The notes below the pieces were generated by a model. It was not told the origin of the DNA. It did no database searches and worked only from the letters and a program-made list of their open reading frames with translations. The translations under genes were made by a program, and so were the position numbers. Of a stretch of DNA of 64,000 bases, positions 50,255 through 59,561 are shown piece by piece (position 1 is the stretch's first letter; each line of letters opens with the position of its first letter). The DNA comes from Thiorhodospira sibirica ATCC 700588 (GTDB lineage: Bacteria; Pseudomonadota; Gammaproteobacteria; Ectothiorhodospirales; Ectothiorhodospiraceae), in contig NZ_MU255057.1 of the NCBI RefSeq assembly GCF_000227725.2, positions 103,483 through 167,482 on the forward strand. The letters are read 5' to 3'.

Positions 50255-50324
50255 TGGATCGCCGACGTGCCGTCGGCTGCTCGGGACATAGATTAAAAAT
50301 TAGCCGAGTACAACTCGGCGATCC
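50255..50324. repeat. Family 1 palindromic repeat, copy R3 (complete)
   Basis: 70 bases bounded by TGGATCGCCGA and its exact inverse TCGGCGATCCA. Inside: GCCGAC-GTGCC-GTCGGC, TCGGGACATAGATTAAAAAT, GCCGAG-TACAA-CTCGGC. It lies in the glnK-amtB gap. Confidence 0.85.
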
Positions 50325-50395
50325 AAATCTGGAAGATGCTGCCACGGCGTTGTTTATTTACTGTGTCGATCAATTTGTAGCGGGGGATCTGTATC

Positions 50396-51640
50396 GTGGA
50401 AGGTCAAGTCATTGAGCTGGCATATGCCATGGACACCTTTTATTTTCTGGTGTCCGGGGTGCTGGTTATGTGGATGGCAGCGGGCTTTACTATGCTGGAA
50501 GCCGGTCTGGTACGCAGCAAAAGCACCGTTGAAATTTTAACGAAAAATATCGGTCTGTATTCAACCGCCTGCATCATGTACATGCTGGTGGGCTATCAGA
50601 TCATGTACGGCGAAGGTCTCAACAGCTTCATTCCTGGATTCGGCTTTTTCCTTGATCCGGATAACAGCGTAGAAGGCGTAATCACCAGTGGTGGCGACGA
50701 CTATTACTCCAAATCCGCCGACTTTTTCTTCCAGGTGGTCTTTGTCGCCACCGCGATGTCGATTGTCTCCGGTGCCGTTGCCGAACGCATGAAGCTGTGG
50801 GCCTTTTTATTGTTTGCGGTTGTTATGACCGGCTTTATCTATCCTTTCCAGGCGTACTGGAGCTGGGGCGGCGGCTTCCTGGATGGCCTGGGCTTTAGCG
50901 ACTATGCCGGCTCTGGCATTGTCCACCTCAGCGGTGCGATGGCAGCACTGGCCGGGGTTTTGCTGCTTGGGGCACGACGCGGCAAATACGGCTCCGGCGG
51001 CCAGATCAATGCCTTACCGGGCGCTAATCTTCCCCTGGCCACACTCGGTGTATTTATCCTCTGGATGGGCTGGTTTGGCTTTAACGGCGGCTCTGAACTC
51101 AAAGTCTCTGATGTGGATTCTGCAAACGCGGTGGCGATGGTCTTTGTCAACACCAATCTCTCCGCAGCGGGTGGTGTTGTCGCTGCCCTGCTGGCCTCGC
51201 GTCTGATGTTTGGTAAAACCGATCTGACCATGGGCCTCAATGGTGCCATTGCCGGACTGGTATCCATCACCGCCTCACCGCACACCCCTGATCCATGGCT
51301 GGCCATGCTCATTGGCGTTGTCGGTGGCGTATTGGTCGTGCTATCCATTGTCGCTCTGGATCGGATGCGTATCGACGATCCGGCGGGTGCCATTTCTGCG
51401 CATGGTACCGCAGGGATCTGGGGCGTGATGGCGGTGCTGCTCTCCAACTCGGAGGCCACCTTGATCGGACAGCTCGCCGGACTTGGTGCCATCATCGGCT
51501 TTGTCTTTAGCCTAAGCCTGATCTTCTGGCTGCTGATCAAAGTCACCATGGGCATACGCATCAGCCAGGAAGAAGAACACCTCGGCGCGGATGTCTCGGA
51601 ATGCGGTTTGGAAGCGTATCCAGAATTTACCAATAAATGA
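50396..51640 (+). CDS. amtB: Ammonium transporter AmtB
   Basis: 414 aa, eleven predicted membrane helices. 'MAAGFTMLEAGLVRSKSTVE' near 30, 'GFIYPFQAYWSWGGGFLDGLGFSDYAGSG' with pore residues, and pore His motifs 'VHLSGAMAAL' and 'AHGTAGIWG'. No separate signal peptide is apparent. GTG start at 50396. Confidence 0.96.
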   Translation: MEGQVIELAYAMDTFYFLVSGVLVMWMAAGFTMLEAGLVRSKSTVEILTKNIGLYSTACIMYMLVGYQIMYGEGLNSFIPGFGFFLDPDNSVEGVITSGGDDYYSKSADFFFQVVFVATAMSIVSGAVAERMKLWAFLLFAVVMTGFIYPFQAYWSWGGGFLDGLGFSDYAGSGIVHLSGAMAALAGVLLLGARRGKYGSGGQINALPGANLPLATLGVFILWMGWFGFNGGSELKVSDVDSANAVAMVFVNTNLSAAGGVVAALLASRLMFGKTDLTMGLNGAIAGLVSITASPHTPDPWLAMLIGVVGGVLVVLSIVALDRMRIDDPAGAISAHGTAGIWGVMAVLLSNSEATLIGQLAGLGAIIGFVFSLSLIFWLLIKVTMGIRISQEEEHLGADVSECGLEAYPEFTNK

Positions 51641-51689
51641 CACAGATGCAGTTGTTTTCTCCTTAACTCCTGCAAGGTGGTGGGTCTTT

Positions 51690-51717
51690 ACGGGCGCGAC
51701 ATGCGCCCGTTTTTTTT
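51690..51717 (+). terminator. Terminator after amtB
   Basis: ACGGGCGC-GACAT-GCGCCCGT followed by eight T residues. Confidence 0.92.
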
Positions 51718-51796
51718 GCAAAACGCATTCACCCTACACAGCAACGTTAAGGCCTTATTGCCATAGCCTGTCACCCTGTCAAGTTCCAGTTCGGCC

Positions 51797-52384
51797 TTAC
51801 TGTCTGAGCGCTTGGGCCAGGCGGGCGACGGCGGTGCCGACGCTGTGAGCGCTGCGGCGCTGGTTTTCGTCAGTGAGCTGTCCGGCGGCATCAAAGGCGC
51901 GGGTGGCGTTGCCCAGGCTCATTTGTTCCGGGACGACGATAAAGCCCAGGTTGGCCAGGTAGTGGCGGGTGTGTTGCAGGGCACGGATACCGCCCAGGCC
52001 GCCAGGTGAGGCGGTGCCAACGCCCGCCGGTTTGCCGTGTAAATGCACACCGCCAAAGCGCCCGGAACCATCGGCGAGCGGGCGGGAGATCCAGTCAAAA
52101 GTGTTTTTCAACAGCGGCGTAAAAAAGCCGTTGTATTCCGGGCAGGTCAGCAATAGGCCATCATGCTCGGCAAACAGGCTATGCAGGCGGGTGACGTTGG
52201 CGGGTAAGCCCTGTTGTTGTTCAAGTTCTTCGTCATAGACGGGCAGTGAATAATCACCCAGCTCGATCAGTTCAACCTCAGCGCCAAGGGTGCGCGCACC
52301 TTCCGCCATGACCAGGAGCAGTTTGCGGTTCAGGGATGCTTTACGGGTACTGCCACACAGGGCGAGTAAACGGGGGGTGGACAT
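51797..52384 (-). CDS. NADPH-dependent FMN reductase family protein
   Basis: 195 aa flavodoxin-fold protein. 'LLALCGSTRKASLNRKLLLVM' at the start binds FMN phosphate; 'LLLTCPEYNGFFTPLLKNTFDWISR' near 80 and 'GKPAGVGTASPGGLGGIRAL' near 115 are typical. Could be an FMN, quinone or chromate reductase. Confidence 0.9.
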   Translation of the reverse strand: MSTPRLLALCGSTRKASLNRKLLLVMAEGARTLGAEVELIELGDYSLPVYDEELEQQQGLPANVTRLHSLFAEHDGLLLTCPEYNGFFTPLLKNTFDWISRPLADGSGRFGGVHLHGKPAGVGTASPGGLGGIRALQHTRHYLANLGFIVVPEQMSLGNATRAFDAAGQLTDENQRRSAHSVGTAVARLAQALRQ

Positions 52385-52411
52385 GCAATACCTCCAGTAT
52401 TCAAGGGGTTG

Positions 52412-52500
52412 AGGAGCGCCGACGTGCCGTCGGCTGGTCGGGACGTGGCGGACGCATCCTTGCGTTAGCCTATATCAAGCGACACCTGGAAGGTGTCGCT
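52412..52500. repeat. Composite repeat R4 (family 1 half plus family 3)
   Basis: GGAGCGCCGAC-GTGCC-GTCGGC then GTGGCGGACGCATCCTTGCG and AGCGACACCT-GGA-AGGTGTCGCT. The last stem reaches the argH stop codon (52499-52501), so the repeat supplies the stop or lies directly on it. Confidence 0.75.
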
Positions 52501-53878
52501 ACGCTTGGCGTGCCGCCTGGATGCGCTGGCGCACCTGTGCCGGGGCAGTGCCGCCGTGCAGCTTACGCGCAGCGACCGAGCCTTCCAAGGTCAGGACCTC
52601 AAAGACATCGGCCTCAATGCGTTCACAAAAACCGCGTAATTCCTCCAGGCTCATGTCAGCCAGATCGCGTCCGCTGTGTACACCGTGTTGCACAGCGCGG
52701 CCAACCACCTCATGGGCGTCGCGGAATGCCAGACCTTTGCGCACCAGATAATCGGCCAGATCGGTGGCGGTGGCAAAGCCGCGTCGCGCAGCTTCGTACA
52801 TGACCTCGCGGCGTACCTGAAGATGCGGCATCATATCGGCAAAGGCGCGCAGGCAGCCCAAGAGGGTGTCGATGGTGTCAAACAGCGGCTCTTTGTCTTC
52901 CTGATTGTCTTTGTTGTAGGCCAGCGGCTGAGCTTTCATCAGCGTCAGCAGGGCCACCAGATTGCCGTTGACCCGGCCAGTTTTGCCGCGCACCAGTTCG
53001 GGCACATCGGGGTTTTTCTTTTGCGGCATGATGGAACTGCCGGTGCAGAAGCGATCGGGCAATTCAATAAAGCCAAACTGGGCGCTGGTCCACAGAATCA
53101 ATTCCTCGGAAAAGCGCGACAAATGGGTCATGATCAAAGCCCCGGCGGCGCAAAACTCAATGGCAAAATCACGGTCACTGACCGCATCCAAGGAGTTATC
53201 GGAAATGCCCTCAAAGCCCAGCAGCTGCGCTACATACGCCCGATCCAGCGGGTAGCTGGTACCGGCCAGCGCTGCAGAACCCAGCGGCAGGATATTCACC
53301 CGACGGCGGCAGTCTGCCAGACGCGCATCATCGCGCTTGAGCATCTCAAACCAGGCCAGCAGATGATGCCCGAAGGTCACTGGCTGGGCCGTTTGCAGAT
53401 GGGTAAAGCCGGGCATGATGGTGTCGGCCTCACGCTCGGCCAGATCCAGCAGACCCTGCTGCAGACGCTGCAACTGCGCCCGGATAAGATCAATGGCCTC
53501 GCGCACATACAGGCGGATATCGGTGGCCACCTGATCATTGCGCGAGCGCCCGGTATGCAGTTTTTTGCCGACCTCGCCGATGCGCTCAATCAGCCGCGCC
53601 TCAATATTCATATGCACATCTTCGCGGGCAATCGACCAGGTGAACTGACCCTGCTCAATTTCCGCTAAAATGGCATCCAGCCCCTGCACAATGGCCTGAC
53701 ATTCGGCCTCGCTCAGCACGCCAACCTTGGCCAGCATCTGCGCATGGGCTTTGGAGCCGGCGATGTCGTGACGATACAGGCGTTGATCAAAGGCCACCGA
53801 GGCGGTGAAGGCTTCAACAAAGGCGTCGGTAGGTTCGGCAAAGCGGCCTCCCCAAAGTTTATCGTGTGCAGCGTTCAT
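52499..53878 (-). CDS. argH: Argininosuccinate lyase
   Basis: 459 aa. Last step of arginine synthesis. '[21 protein letters not shown]' at the start, '[18 protein letters not shown]' near 155, and signature [17 protein letters not shown] near 280. Ends '[10 protein letters not shown]' next to a repeat. Stands alone. Confidence 0.97.
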   Translation of the reverse strand: MNAAHDKLWGGRFAEPTDAFVEAFTASVAFDQRLYRHDIAGSKAHAQMLAKVGVLSEAECQAIVQGLDAILAEIEQGQFTWSIAREDVHMNIEARLIERIGEVGKKLHTGRSRNDQVATDIRLYVREAIDLIRAQLQRLQQGLLDLAEREADTIMPGFTHLQTAQPVTFGHHLLAWFEMLKRDDARLADCRRRVNILPLGSAALAGTSYPLDRAYVAQLLGFEGISDNSLDAVSDRDFAIEFCAAGALIMTHLSRFSEELILWTSAQFGFIELPDRFCTGSSIMPQKKNPDVPELVRGKTGRVNGNLVALLTLMKAQPLAYNKDNQEDKEPLFDTIDTLLGCLRAFADMMPHLQVRREVMYEAARRGFATATDLADYLVRKGLAFRDAHEVVGRAVQHGVHSGRDLADMSLEELRGFCERIEADVFEVLTLEGSVAARKLHGGTAPAQVRQRIQAARQA

Positions 53879-54022
53879 GAACTCAACAAGTCAGGGTGTG
53901 GTGTGTGTGAATGGGGCATGTTGGCCCGTTGTTTTGCATTTGAGCCTAGCACGCGCTTTGCTGCGTGACAACCGATCTGTGCAAGGCACGCAGGGCAAGC
54001 GGTTTGCCGCTATGTGCCCAAT

Positions 54023-54160
54023 TGGAGCGCCGAGTTGTACTCGGCCTGTCGGGACACAGATTAAAAACCTGCTGAGTGCAACTCGGCGATCCATCTTGGC
54101 GATTCGTGTGGCGGACGCAGCTTGCGTTCGCTGATAAAGCGACGGCTAGAAGCCGCCGCG
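54023..54160. repeat. Composite repeat R5 (family 1 complete plus family 3)
   Basis: Family 1 part 54023-54093: TGGAGCGCCGAG-TTGTA-CTCGGC, GTCGGGACACAGATTAAAAA, GCTGAG-TGCAA-CTCGGCGATCCA. Family 3 part from 54108: GTGGCGGACGCAGCTTGCGT, then AGCGACGGCTAGAAGCCGCC. The order matches R4, so the two parts travel together. Confidence 0.8.
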
Positions 54161-54179
54161 ACCTTCGGAGGAGAAACTG

Positions 54180-55373
54180 ATGACCATGCCTGCGCCCCTC
54201 TCGGCAGAGCGCACACAACGACACGCGCCACAAAGCTATGCCCGGCGGATTTTGGGGGATGTCTTGATCCGCTGGGGGGCGCGCATCGGTTTGCTGTGGA
54301 TTGGGCTGTTGGTCGTTTTGGCGGTTTTTGCCCCGCTGCTGGCCAATTCGCACCCCTTGTTGCTTTCCGAGCAGGGGGTGATTCACAGCCCCATGTTGGC
54401 GCATCTTGGCCCCGTGGACTGGAGTTTATTGCTGTGTGTGTTGATCGCTTTGCCGATCGCTCTGAGCCTGCGCCGCTGGAAAACGCGGCTGTTGTGGGTG
54501 CTGGGGTTTTTAGTGACAACGCTCACGCTCACCCATCTTTGGGTGAGTCCGCCGACCTTGGTGATTTACGAGCAATACCGCCAGGCACAGGCCGAGCAGC
54601 GTTATGACTGGGTGATTCATGCGCCGATTCCCTACTCACCCAAGGATTATCTGCGCGATTACGGCGACACCGGTCTGGAAGGGCCGTTGACCGGCAGCGA
54701 GCGGCGTCATTGGTTCGGCACCGAGGAAAACGGCGCGGATGTGCTCTCGCGCATGATTCATGCCGCCCGCATCGCCCTGGCGATTGGTTTTATTGCCACC
54801 GGCATTGCCTTGTCCATTGGGGTGGTGATTGGTGGCCTGATGGGCTATTTTTCCGGGATTGTGGACATGCTGGGGATGCGTCTGGTGGAGATTTTTGAGG
54901 CCATCCCCACCCTGTTTTTGCTGCTGACCTTTGTGGCCTTTTTTGGGCGCAGTCTGTACATGATGATGTTTATCATCGGCATCACCTCGTGGTCGGGCTA
55001 TGCCCGTTATGTGCGCGCAGAATTTTTAAAATTGCGCGGACAGGAGTATGTCCAGGCGGCGATTGCCTGTGGCCTGCCGCTGCATTCGGTGTTATTTCGT
55101 CACATGCTCCCCAATGCCATGGCGCCGGTGCTGGTTGCTGCCAGCTTTGGTGTGGCTTCTGCCATTTTGGCGGAGGCCACCTTAAGCTTTCTGGGTCTGG
55201 GGCTGGTGGATGATCCGTCCTGGGGGCAGATGCTCAATCAGGCGGTGCAGTCTTCTACATTTAATTGGTGGATGGCGGCCTTTCCCGGCGGTGCGATTTT
55301 TCTGACCGTGTTTGCCTATAATCTGTTGGGTGAATCTTTGCGCGATGCGCTTGACCCGCACCTGAAACGATAA
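54180..55373 (+). CDS. Oligopeptide-type ABC transporter permease
   Basis: 397 aa, OppC/DppC/YejE class. N-terminal helix, a long loop with 'RDYGDTGLEGPLTGSERRHWFGTEENGAD' (the opening typical of the C-type permease), then five helices with the coupling motif region 'YVRAEFLKLRGQEYVQAAIACG'. A matching B-type permease, ATPase and binding protein are not beside it; they may lie elsewhere. Preceded by GGAGG and by repeat R5. Confidence 0.88.
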   Translation: MTMPAPLSAERTQRHAPQSYARRILGDVLIRWGARIGLLWIGLLVVLAVFAPLLANSHPLLLSEQGVIHSPMLAHLGPVDWSLLLCVLIALPIALSLRRWKTRLLWVLGFLVTTLTLTHLWVSPPTLVIYEQYRQAQAEQRYDWVIHAPIPYSPKDYLRDYGDTGLEGPLTGSERRHWFGTEENGADVLSRMIHAARIALAIGFIATGIALSIGVVIGGLMGYFSGIVDMLGMRLVEIFEAIPTLFLLLTFVAFFGRSLYMMMFIIGITSWSGYARYVRAEFLKLRGQEYVQAAIACGLPLHSVLFRHMLPNAMAPVLVAASFGVASAILAEATLSFLGLGLVDDPSWGQMLNQAVQSSTFNWWMAAFPGGAIFLTVFAYNLLGESLRDALDPHLKR

Positions 55374-55403
55374 TCTTATGGCATCGCTGCTCCTCCGCTG
55401 GCG

Positions 55404-58400
55404 ATGCCGCAGCCGACTGAAAAATCTGTGAAAATACCTTTTGTTCATCTCCATCTGCACACCGAATTCTCCCTGCAAGACGGCCTGGTACGCATCGGGC
55501 CGCTGTGCAAACGCCTCAAGGAGCTAGGGCAACCGGCCTGCGCCGTCACCGACCAGCACAATCTGTTTGGCATGGTGAAATTTTATAAAGCGGCCCTTAA
55601 AGCTGGCATCAAGCCTCTGATCGGCGCCGATGTCTGGGTCAGCGCTGCCCGTCTGTCTGAGCCGCCCTCCCGGCTGGTGTTGCTGTGCCAAAATGAGGTC
55701 GGCTATCGCCATTTGAGCGTCTTGCTCAGTCGTGCCTATCAGGAGAATCAGCACAGCGGCATACCAATCATTGCCCGCGATTGGCTCGGTCACACAACGG
55801 AGGGCTTGATTGCCTTATCTGCAGGCAGCAGCGGCGAGATTGGGCGGGCCTTGCTCAGTCAGTCCGCCCAGGCAGAGGCTTTGGCGGCGCACTGGGCGCG
55901 CTGCTTCCCGGATCGCTTCTATCTGGAGTTGATGCGTACCGGGCGTGCTCGCGAAGAAAGCTATCTGCAGGCCGCCGTGGATATGGCCCAAGCCCTGGAT
56001 TTGCCGGTGGTGGCGACCAACGATGTACGCTTTCTTGACCGGGAGGATTTTGAGGCCCATGAGGCGCGGGTGTGCATTCATCAAGGTCATGTACTGGATG
56101 ATCCGAGACGGCCACGCCGCTACAGCGAAGAACAATATCTGCGCAGCACCGAAGACATGGCGGCGCTGTTTGCCGATCTGCCCGAGGCCCTGGAAAATAC
56201 CCTGGAGATTGCCACCCGCTGCAATCTAAGTATCACCTTGGGCAAAAGTGTACTGCCTGATTACCCGGTGCCCCCACCGCTGAGCGTGGATGAGTATTTT
56301 CGCATGCAATCGCGCCAGGGGTTAAGCGAGCGCCTGGAACGCCTGCTGCAAGACCCTACCCAGACGATCCCCCGCCAGGCCTATGAAGAACGGCTGGAGA
56401 TTGAGCTGGATGTCATCTGTCAGATGGGCTTTCCGGGCTATTTTCTGATTGTCGCCGACTTTATCCAGTGGGCCAAGGACAACGGCATCCCGGTAGGGCC
56501 GGGACGTGGCTCCGGGGCCGGTTCGCTGGTGGCCTATGCCCTCAAAATCACCGATCTGGACCCCTTACGCTACGAGCTGCTGTTTGAGCGTTTTTTAAAC
56601 CCCGAGCGCGTCTCCATGCCCGATTTTGACATCGACTTCTGCATGGAAGGGCGTGATCGGGTGATTGATTATGTCGCACAGCGCTATGGCCGGGAGAAAG
56701 TCTCACAGATCATCACCCACGGCACCATGGCCGCCAAGGCCGTGGTGCGCGATGTGGGGCGCGTCCTCGGACATCCCTATGGTTTTGTAGACCGCATTGC
56801 CAAGCTGATTCCCTTTGAACTGGGCATAACCTTAAGCAAGGCACTGGCCCAAGAAGAAGAACTCAAGCGCCTGTATGAACAGGACGAAGAAGTACACACC
56901 CTCATTGATCTGGCGCAAAAGCTTGAAGGCGTGGCGCGCAACGCGGGTAAACACGCCGGGGGCGTGGTCATTGCCCCCTCACAGCTTACCGATTTCTCGC
57001 CGCTGTATTGTGAAGCGGATGGCCAAAGCGTAGTCACCCACTTTGACAAAGATGATGTCGAGGCCATCGGTCTGGTCAAATTTGACTTTCTCGGCCTGCG
57101 CACCCTGACCATCATCAACTGGGCCGTCCAGGCCATCAACGCCCAGCGCACCCAGGCCCAACTGCCCCCCCTGCGCATCGACGATATTCCGCTCGACGAT
57201 CAACAGGCCTTTGCCCTGCTCAAGCGCCAGGAAACCACCGCCGTCTTTCAGCTGGAATCACGCGGCATGAAAGAGCTGATCAAGCGCCTGCAACCGGATA
57301 ATTTTGAAGAAATCATCGCCTTGGTGGCTCTCTATCGACCCGGCCCCCTGCAATCGGGCATGGTAGACGACTTCATCAATCGCAAGCACGGCCGCGCCAA
57401 GGTCGAATACCCCCACCCCAGCCTGGAACCGATCCTAAAGCCTACCTACGGGATTATTTTGTATCAGGAACAGGTCATGCAAATCGCCCAGGTTCTCGCC
57501 GGCTACAGCCTCGGCGGCGCGGATTTACTGCGCCGGGCCATGGGAAAGAAGAAGCCCGAGGAGATGGCTCAGCAGCGCGAGATATTTGTCAGCGGTTCCA
57601 GTGCGAACGGGGTTGTGCAGGACAATGCCAATTACATCTTCGATCTGATGGAAAAATTTGCCGGTTATGGCTTTAACAAAACCCTGGCGGCGGGGACGCG
57701 GGTGTATACCGCTGAGGGGATTAAAGCCATTGAGGACTGCAGGCCGGGGGATCAGGTGTTCAGCATGAACCCCGATGGCCGTGTTACGCCCGCTGCGGTG
57801 GTGGCGCTGCATGATCATGGTCAGGTGAGTTTATGGGAGGTTCGTTTTCATGATGGCACGGTGGAGCGTTGCACCCTGGATCATAAATGGCTGACACATC
57901 ATGGTCAGCGGCCTTTGTGGCAGATTATGCAGCACAATGAATCGGTCTGGGGGGTGGCGGCGGACGAAGCCTTGAGCGATCTGGCGGCGCACAGCGCAGG
58001 CTGTTTTCCCACGCGGGTGGTGTTACGCCATCCGCGTGCCGTGCGTTTTGTGGGCTGGGCGCAAGGCTATGACCTGGAAGTCGATCACCCCGGCCATAAT
58101 TTTTTGCTGGCCTCGGGGCTGTGCTGTTCCAATTCCCACTCGGCGGCCTATGCCCTGGTCAGTTATCAAACGCTGTGGCTCAAGGCGCATTATCCGGCGG
58201 CGTTTATGTCAGCGGTTTTATCGGCGGATATGGATCACACCGACAAGGTGGTCAACCTGATTGAGGAATGCCGGGCGATGGGACTTGCCGTGGTGCCGCC
58301 GCATATCAATGAATCAGGGTATATCTTCACGGCCCGCGATGAACAGACCATCATCTACGGCCTGGGCGCGATTAAAGGGGTGGGCGAGGCGGCCATCGAG

Positions 58401-59414
58401 ACAGTATTGCAGGCGCGCCAGCGGGGCGGGCAATTTCAGGATTTAGACGAGCTGTGCCTGCGCATGGAAGCACAAAAACTCAACCGGCGCACCCTGGAGG
58501 CCTTGATTCGGGCGGGCACCCTCGACAGTCTCGGCGCCCATCGCGCCAGCCTGATGGACGCCCTGCCACATGCCATGCTCCGCGCCGATCAGCATCAACG
58601 CAGCGCCAGCGCCGGGCAGTTTGATATGTTCGGCATGGCCTTGGAGCCAGTACCCTCGCCGCTGCTCGACGCGGGTACGCAGATCAGCATCGCCACCATT
58701 CCCGACTGGGACGATCAAACCCGCCTGCAAGGCGAGAAAGAAACCCTGGGCCTGTATCTTACCGGTCACCCCATTGACCGCTATGAGACAGAACTGCGCG
58801 CCATCACCGGCAAAAGCATTGCCGAGTGGACCACCGAGATCTGTGATCACAGCTCACCCGAACGACAAAGCCAGAACAACGATAGAGACGGCAAAAAACG
58901 CCGGGCGCCGGAATGTGAGCTCACCGTTGCCGGCTTGATTATCCAGCTGCGCACCCGTCAAGGCGGGCGCGGTAAAATGGGCTTTCTTACCCTGGATGAT
59001 CGCACCGCTCGCATCGAGGTCGCCCTGTTTGGCGAAGAATACGAGCGCTTCAAACACCTGCTGCACAAAGACCAACTGGTCATCGTCGAAGGCAGCGGCG
59101 GCATCGACGAGTTCAACAACGCAGTGCGCATCCGCGCCCGTACCCTGATGTCTTTGGAACAAGCCCGCCGCCAGCTGGCCAAGCGCATGGTCGTGCAACT
59201 CAAAGCCCCTGTTAACCACGACCTGATCGCACACTTAGAAAGCCTGCTCAGCCCGCATCGCAATGGCCCATGCCCGGTGTTTATCCACTACGAAAACACC
59301 CAGGCCCGCGCCGTGTTTAGACTCGGCCCGCCCTGGCACCTAAACCCCGACGACACCCTCCTAGAACAACTACGCAGCCATCTGGGCAGTGAAGCGATTG
59401 AAGTGCATTATTAA
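55404..59414 (+). CDS. dnaE: DNA polymerase III alpha subunit, intein-containing precursor
   Basis: 1336 codons. PHP domain at residues 12-280 ('FVHLHLHTEFSLQDGLV'), palm active-site Asp pair in 'MPDFDIDFCMEGRDRVIDYV' near 410, 'FQLESRGMKELIKRLQPDNF' near 615, C-terminal OB fold ('ECELTVAGLIIQLRTRQGGR') and tail. Residues 760-910 are an intein placed between GFNK and SHSAAYAL. Removing 151 aa leaves 1185 aa, close to normal DnaE. As the main replicative polymerase it should be essential, so splicing must work unless another dnaE exists. Confidence 0.96.
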   Translation: MPQPTEKSVKIPFVHLHLHTEFSLQDGLVRIGPLCKRLKELGQPACAVTDQHNLFGMVKFYKAALKAGIKPLIGADVWVSAARLSEPPSRLVLLCQNEVGYRHLSVLLSRAYQENQHSGIPIIARDWLGHTTEGLIALSAGSSGEIGRALLSQSAQAEALAAHWARCFPDRFYLELMRTGRAREESYLQAAVDMAQALDLPVVATNDVRFLDREDFEAHEARVCIHQGHVLDDPRRPRRYSEEQYLRSTEDMAALFADLPEALENTLEIATRCNLSITLGKSVLPDYPVPPPLSVDEYFRMQSRQGLSERLERLLQDPTQTIPRQAYEERLEIELDVICQMGFPGYFLIVADFIQWAKDNGIPVGPGRGSGAGSLVAYALKITDLDPLRYELLFERFLNPERVSMPDFDIDFCMEGRDRVIDYVAQRYGREKVSQIITHGTMAAKAVVRDVGRVLGHPYGFVDRIAKLIPFELGITLSKALAQEEELKRLYEQDEEVHTLIDLAQKLEGVARNAGKHAGGVVIAPSQLTDFSPLYCEADGQSVVTHFDKDDVEAIGLVKFDFLGLRTLTIINWAVQAINAQRTQAQLPPLRIDDIPLDDQQAFALLKRQETTAVFQLESRGMKELIKRLQPDNFEEIIALVALYRPGPLQSGMVDDFINRKHGRAKVEYPHPSLEPILKPTYGIILYQEQVMQIAQVLAGYSLGGADLLRRAMGKKKPEEMAQQREIFVSGSSANGVVQDNANYIFDLMEKFAGYGFNKTLAAGTRVYTAEGIKAIEDCRPGDQVFSMNPDGRVTPAAVVALHDHGQVSLWEVRFHDGTVERCTLDHKWLTHHGQRPLWQIMQHNESVWGVAADEALSDLAAHSAGCFPTRVVLRHPRAVRFVGWAQGYDLEVDHPGHNFLLASGLCCSNSHSAAYALVSYQTLWLKAHYPAAFMSAVLSADMDHTDKVVNLIEECRAMGLAVVPPHINESGYIFTARDEQTIIYGLGAIKGVGEAAIETVLQARQRGGQFQDLDELCLRMEAQKLNRRTLEALIRAGTLDSLGAHRASLMDALPHAMLRADQHQRSASAGQFDMFGMALEPVPSPLLDAGTQISIATIPDWDDQTRLQGEKETLGLYLTGHPIDRYETELRAITGKSIAEWTTEICDHSSPERQSQNNDRDGKKRRAPECELTVAGLIIQLRTRQGGRGKMGFLTLDDRTARIEVALFGEEYERFKHLLHKDQLVIVEGSGGIDEFNNAVRIRARTLMSLEQARRQLAKRMVVQLKAPVNHDLIAHLESLLSPHRNGPCPVFIHYENTQARAVFRLGPPWHLNPDDTLLEQLRSHLGSEAIEVHY
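57681..58133 (+). other. DnaE mini-intein, 151 aa, Thr at position 1
   Basis: Block A 'TLAAGTRVYTAEGIKAIEDC' with RPGDQVFS; block B 'VERCTLDHKWLTHHG' (T65, H68, Trp70); block F YDLEVDHPGHNFLLASG (D131); block G LCCSN, then extein Ser. No homing-endonuclease motifs fit in 151 aa, so it is a mini-intein. Position 1 is Thr where class 1 inteins use Cys or Ser. The penultimate residue is Ser rather than His, which also occurs in cyanobacterial DnaE inteins. The Cys of class 3 block F is absent (Asp here). The site is three residues downstream of the cyanobacterial split-intein site. Confidence 0.93.
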
Positions 59415-59561
59415 TTGCGAGTGGGGATTGCTGAACGGAGCTTTTGTCGTTTATTGTCTTGGCATCGGTTCATGCGCATCGAACGGTGCGCTCAGCGCCG
59501 AGCACATCACCGAAACCCCTCAATACCTCACTTGCCCAAGTGTTTCAGGAACAGAATTGTT

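Noticed and set aside
57681-58133. Split intein or homing endonuclease
   Set aside because: The frame runs through without interruption and 151 aa leaves no room for LAGLIDADG or HNH motifs.
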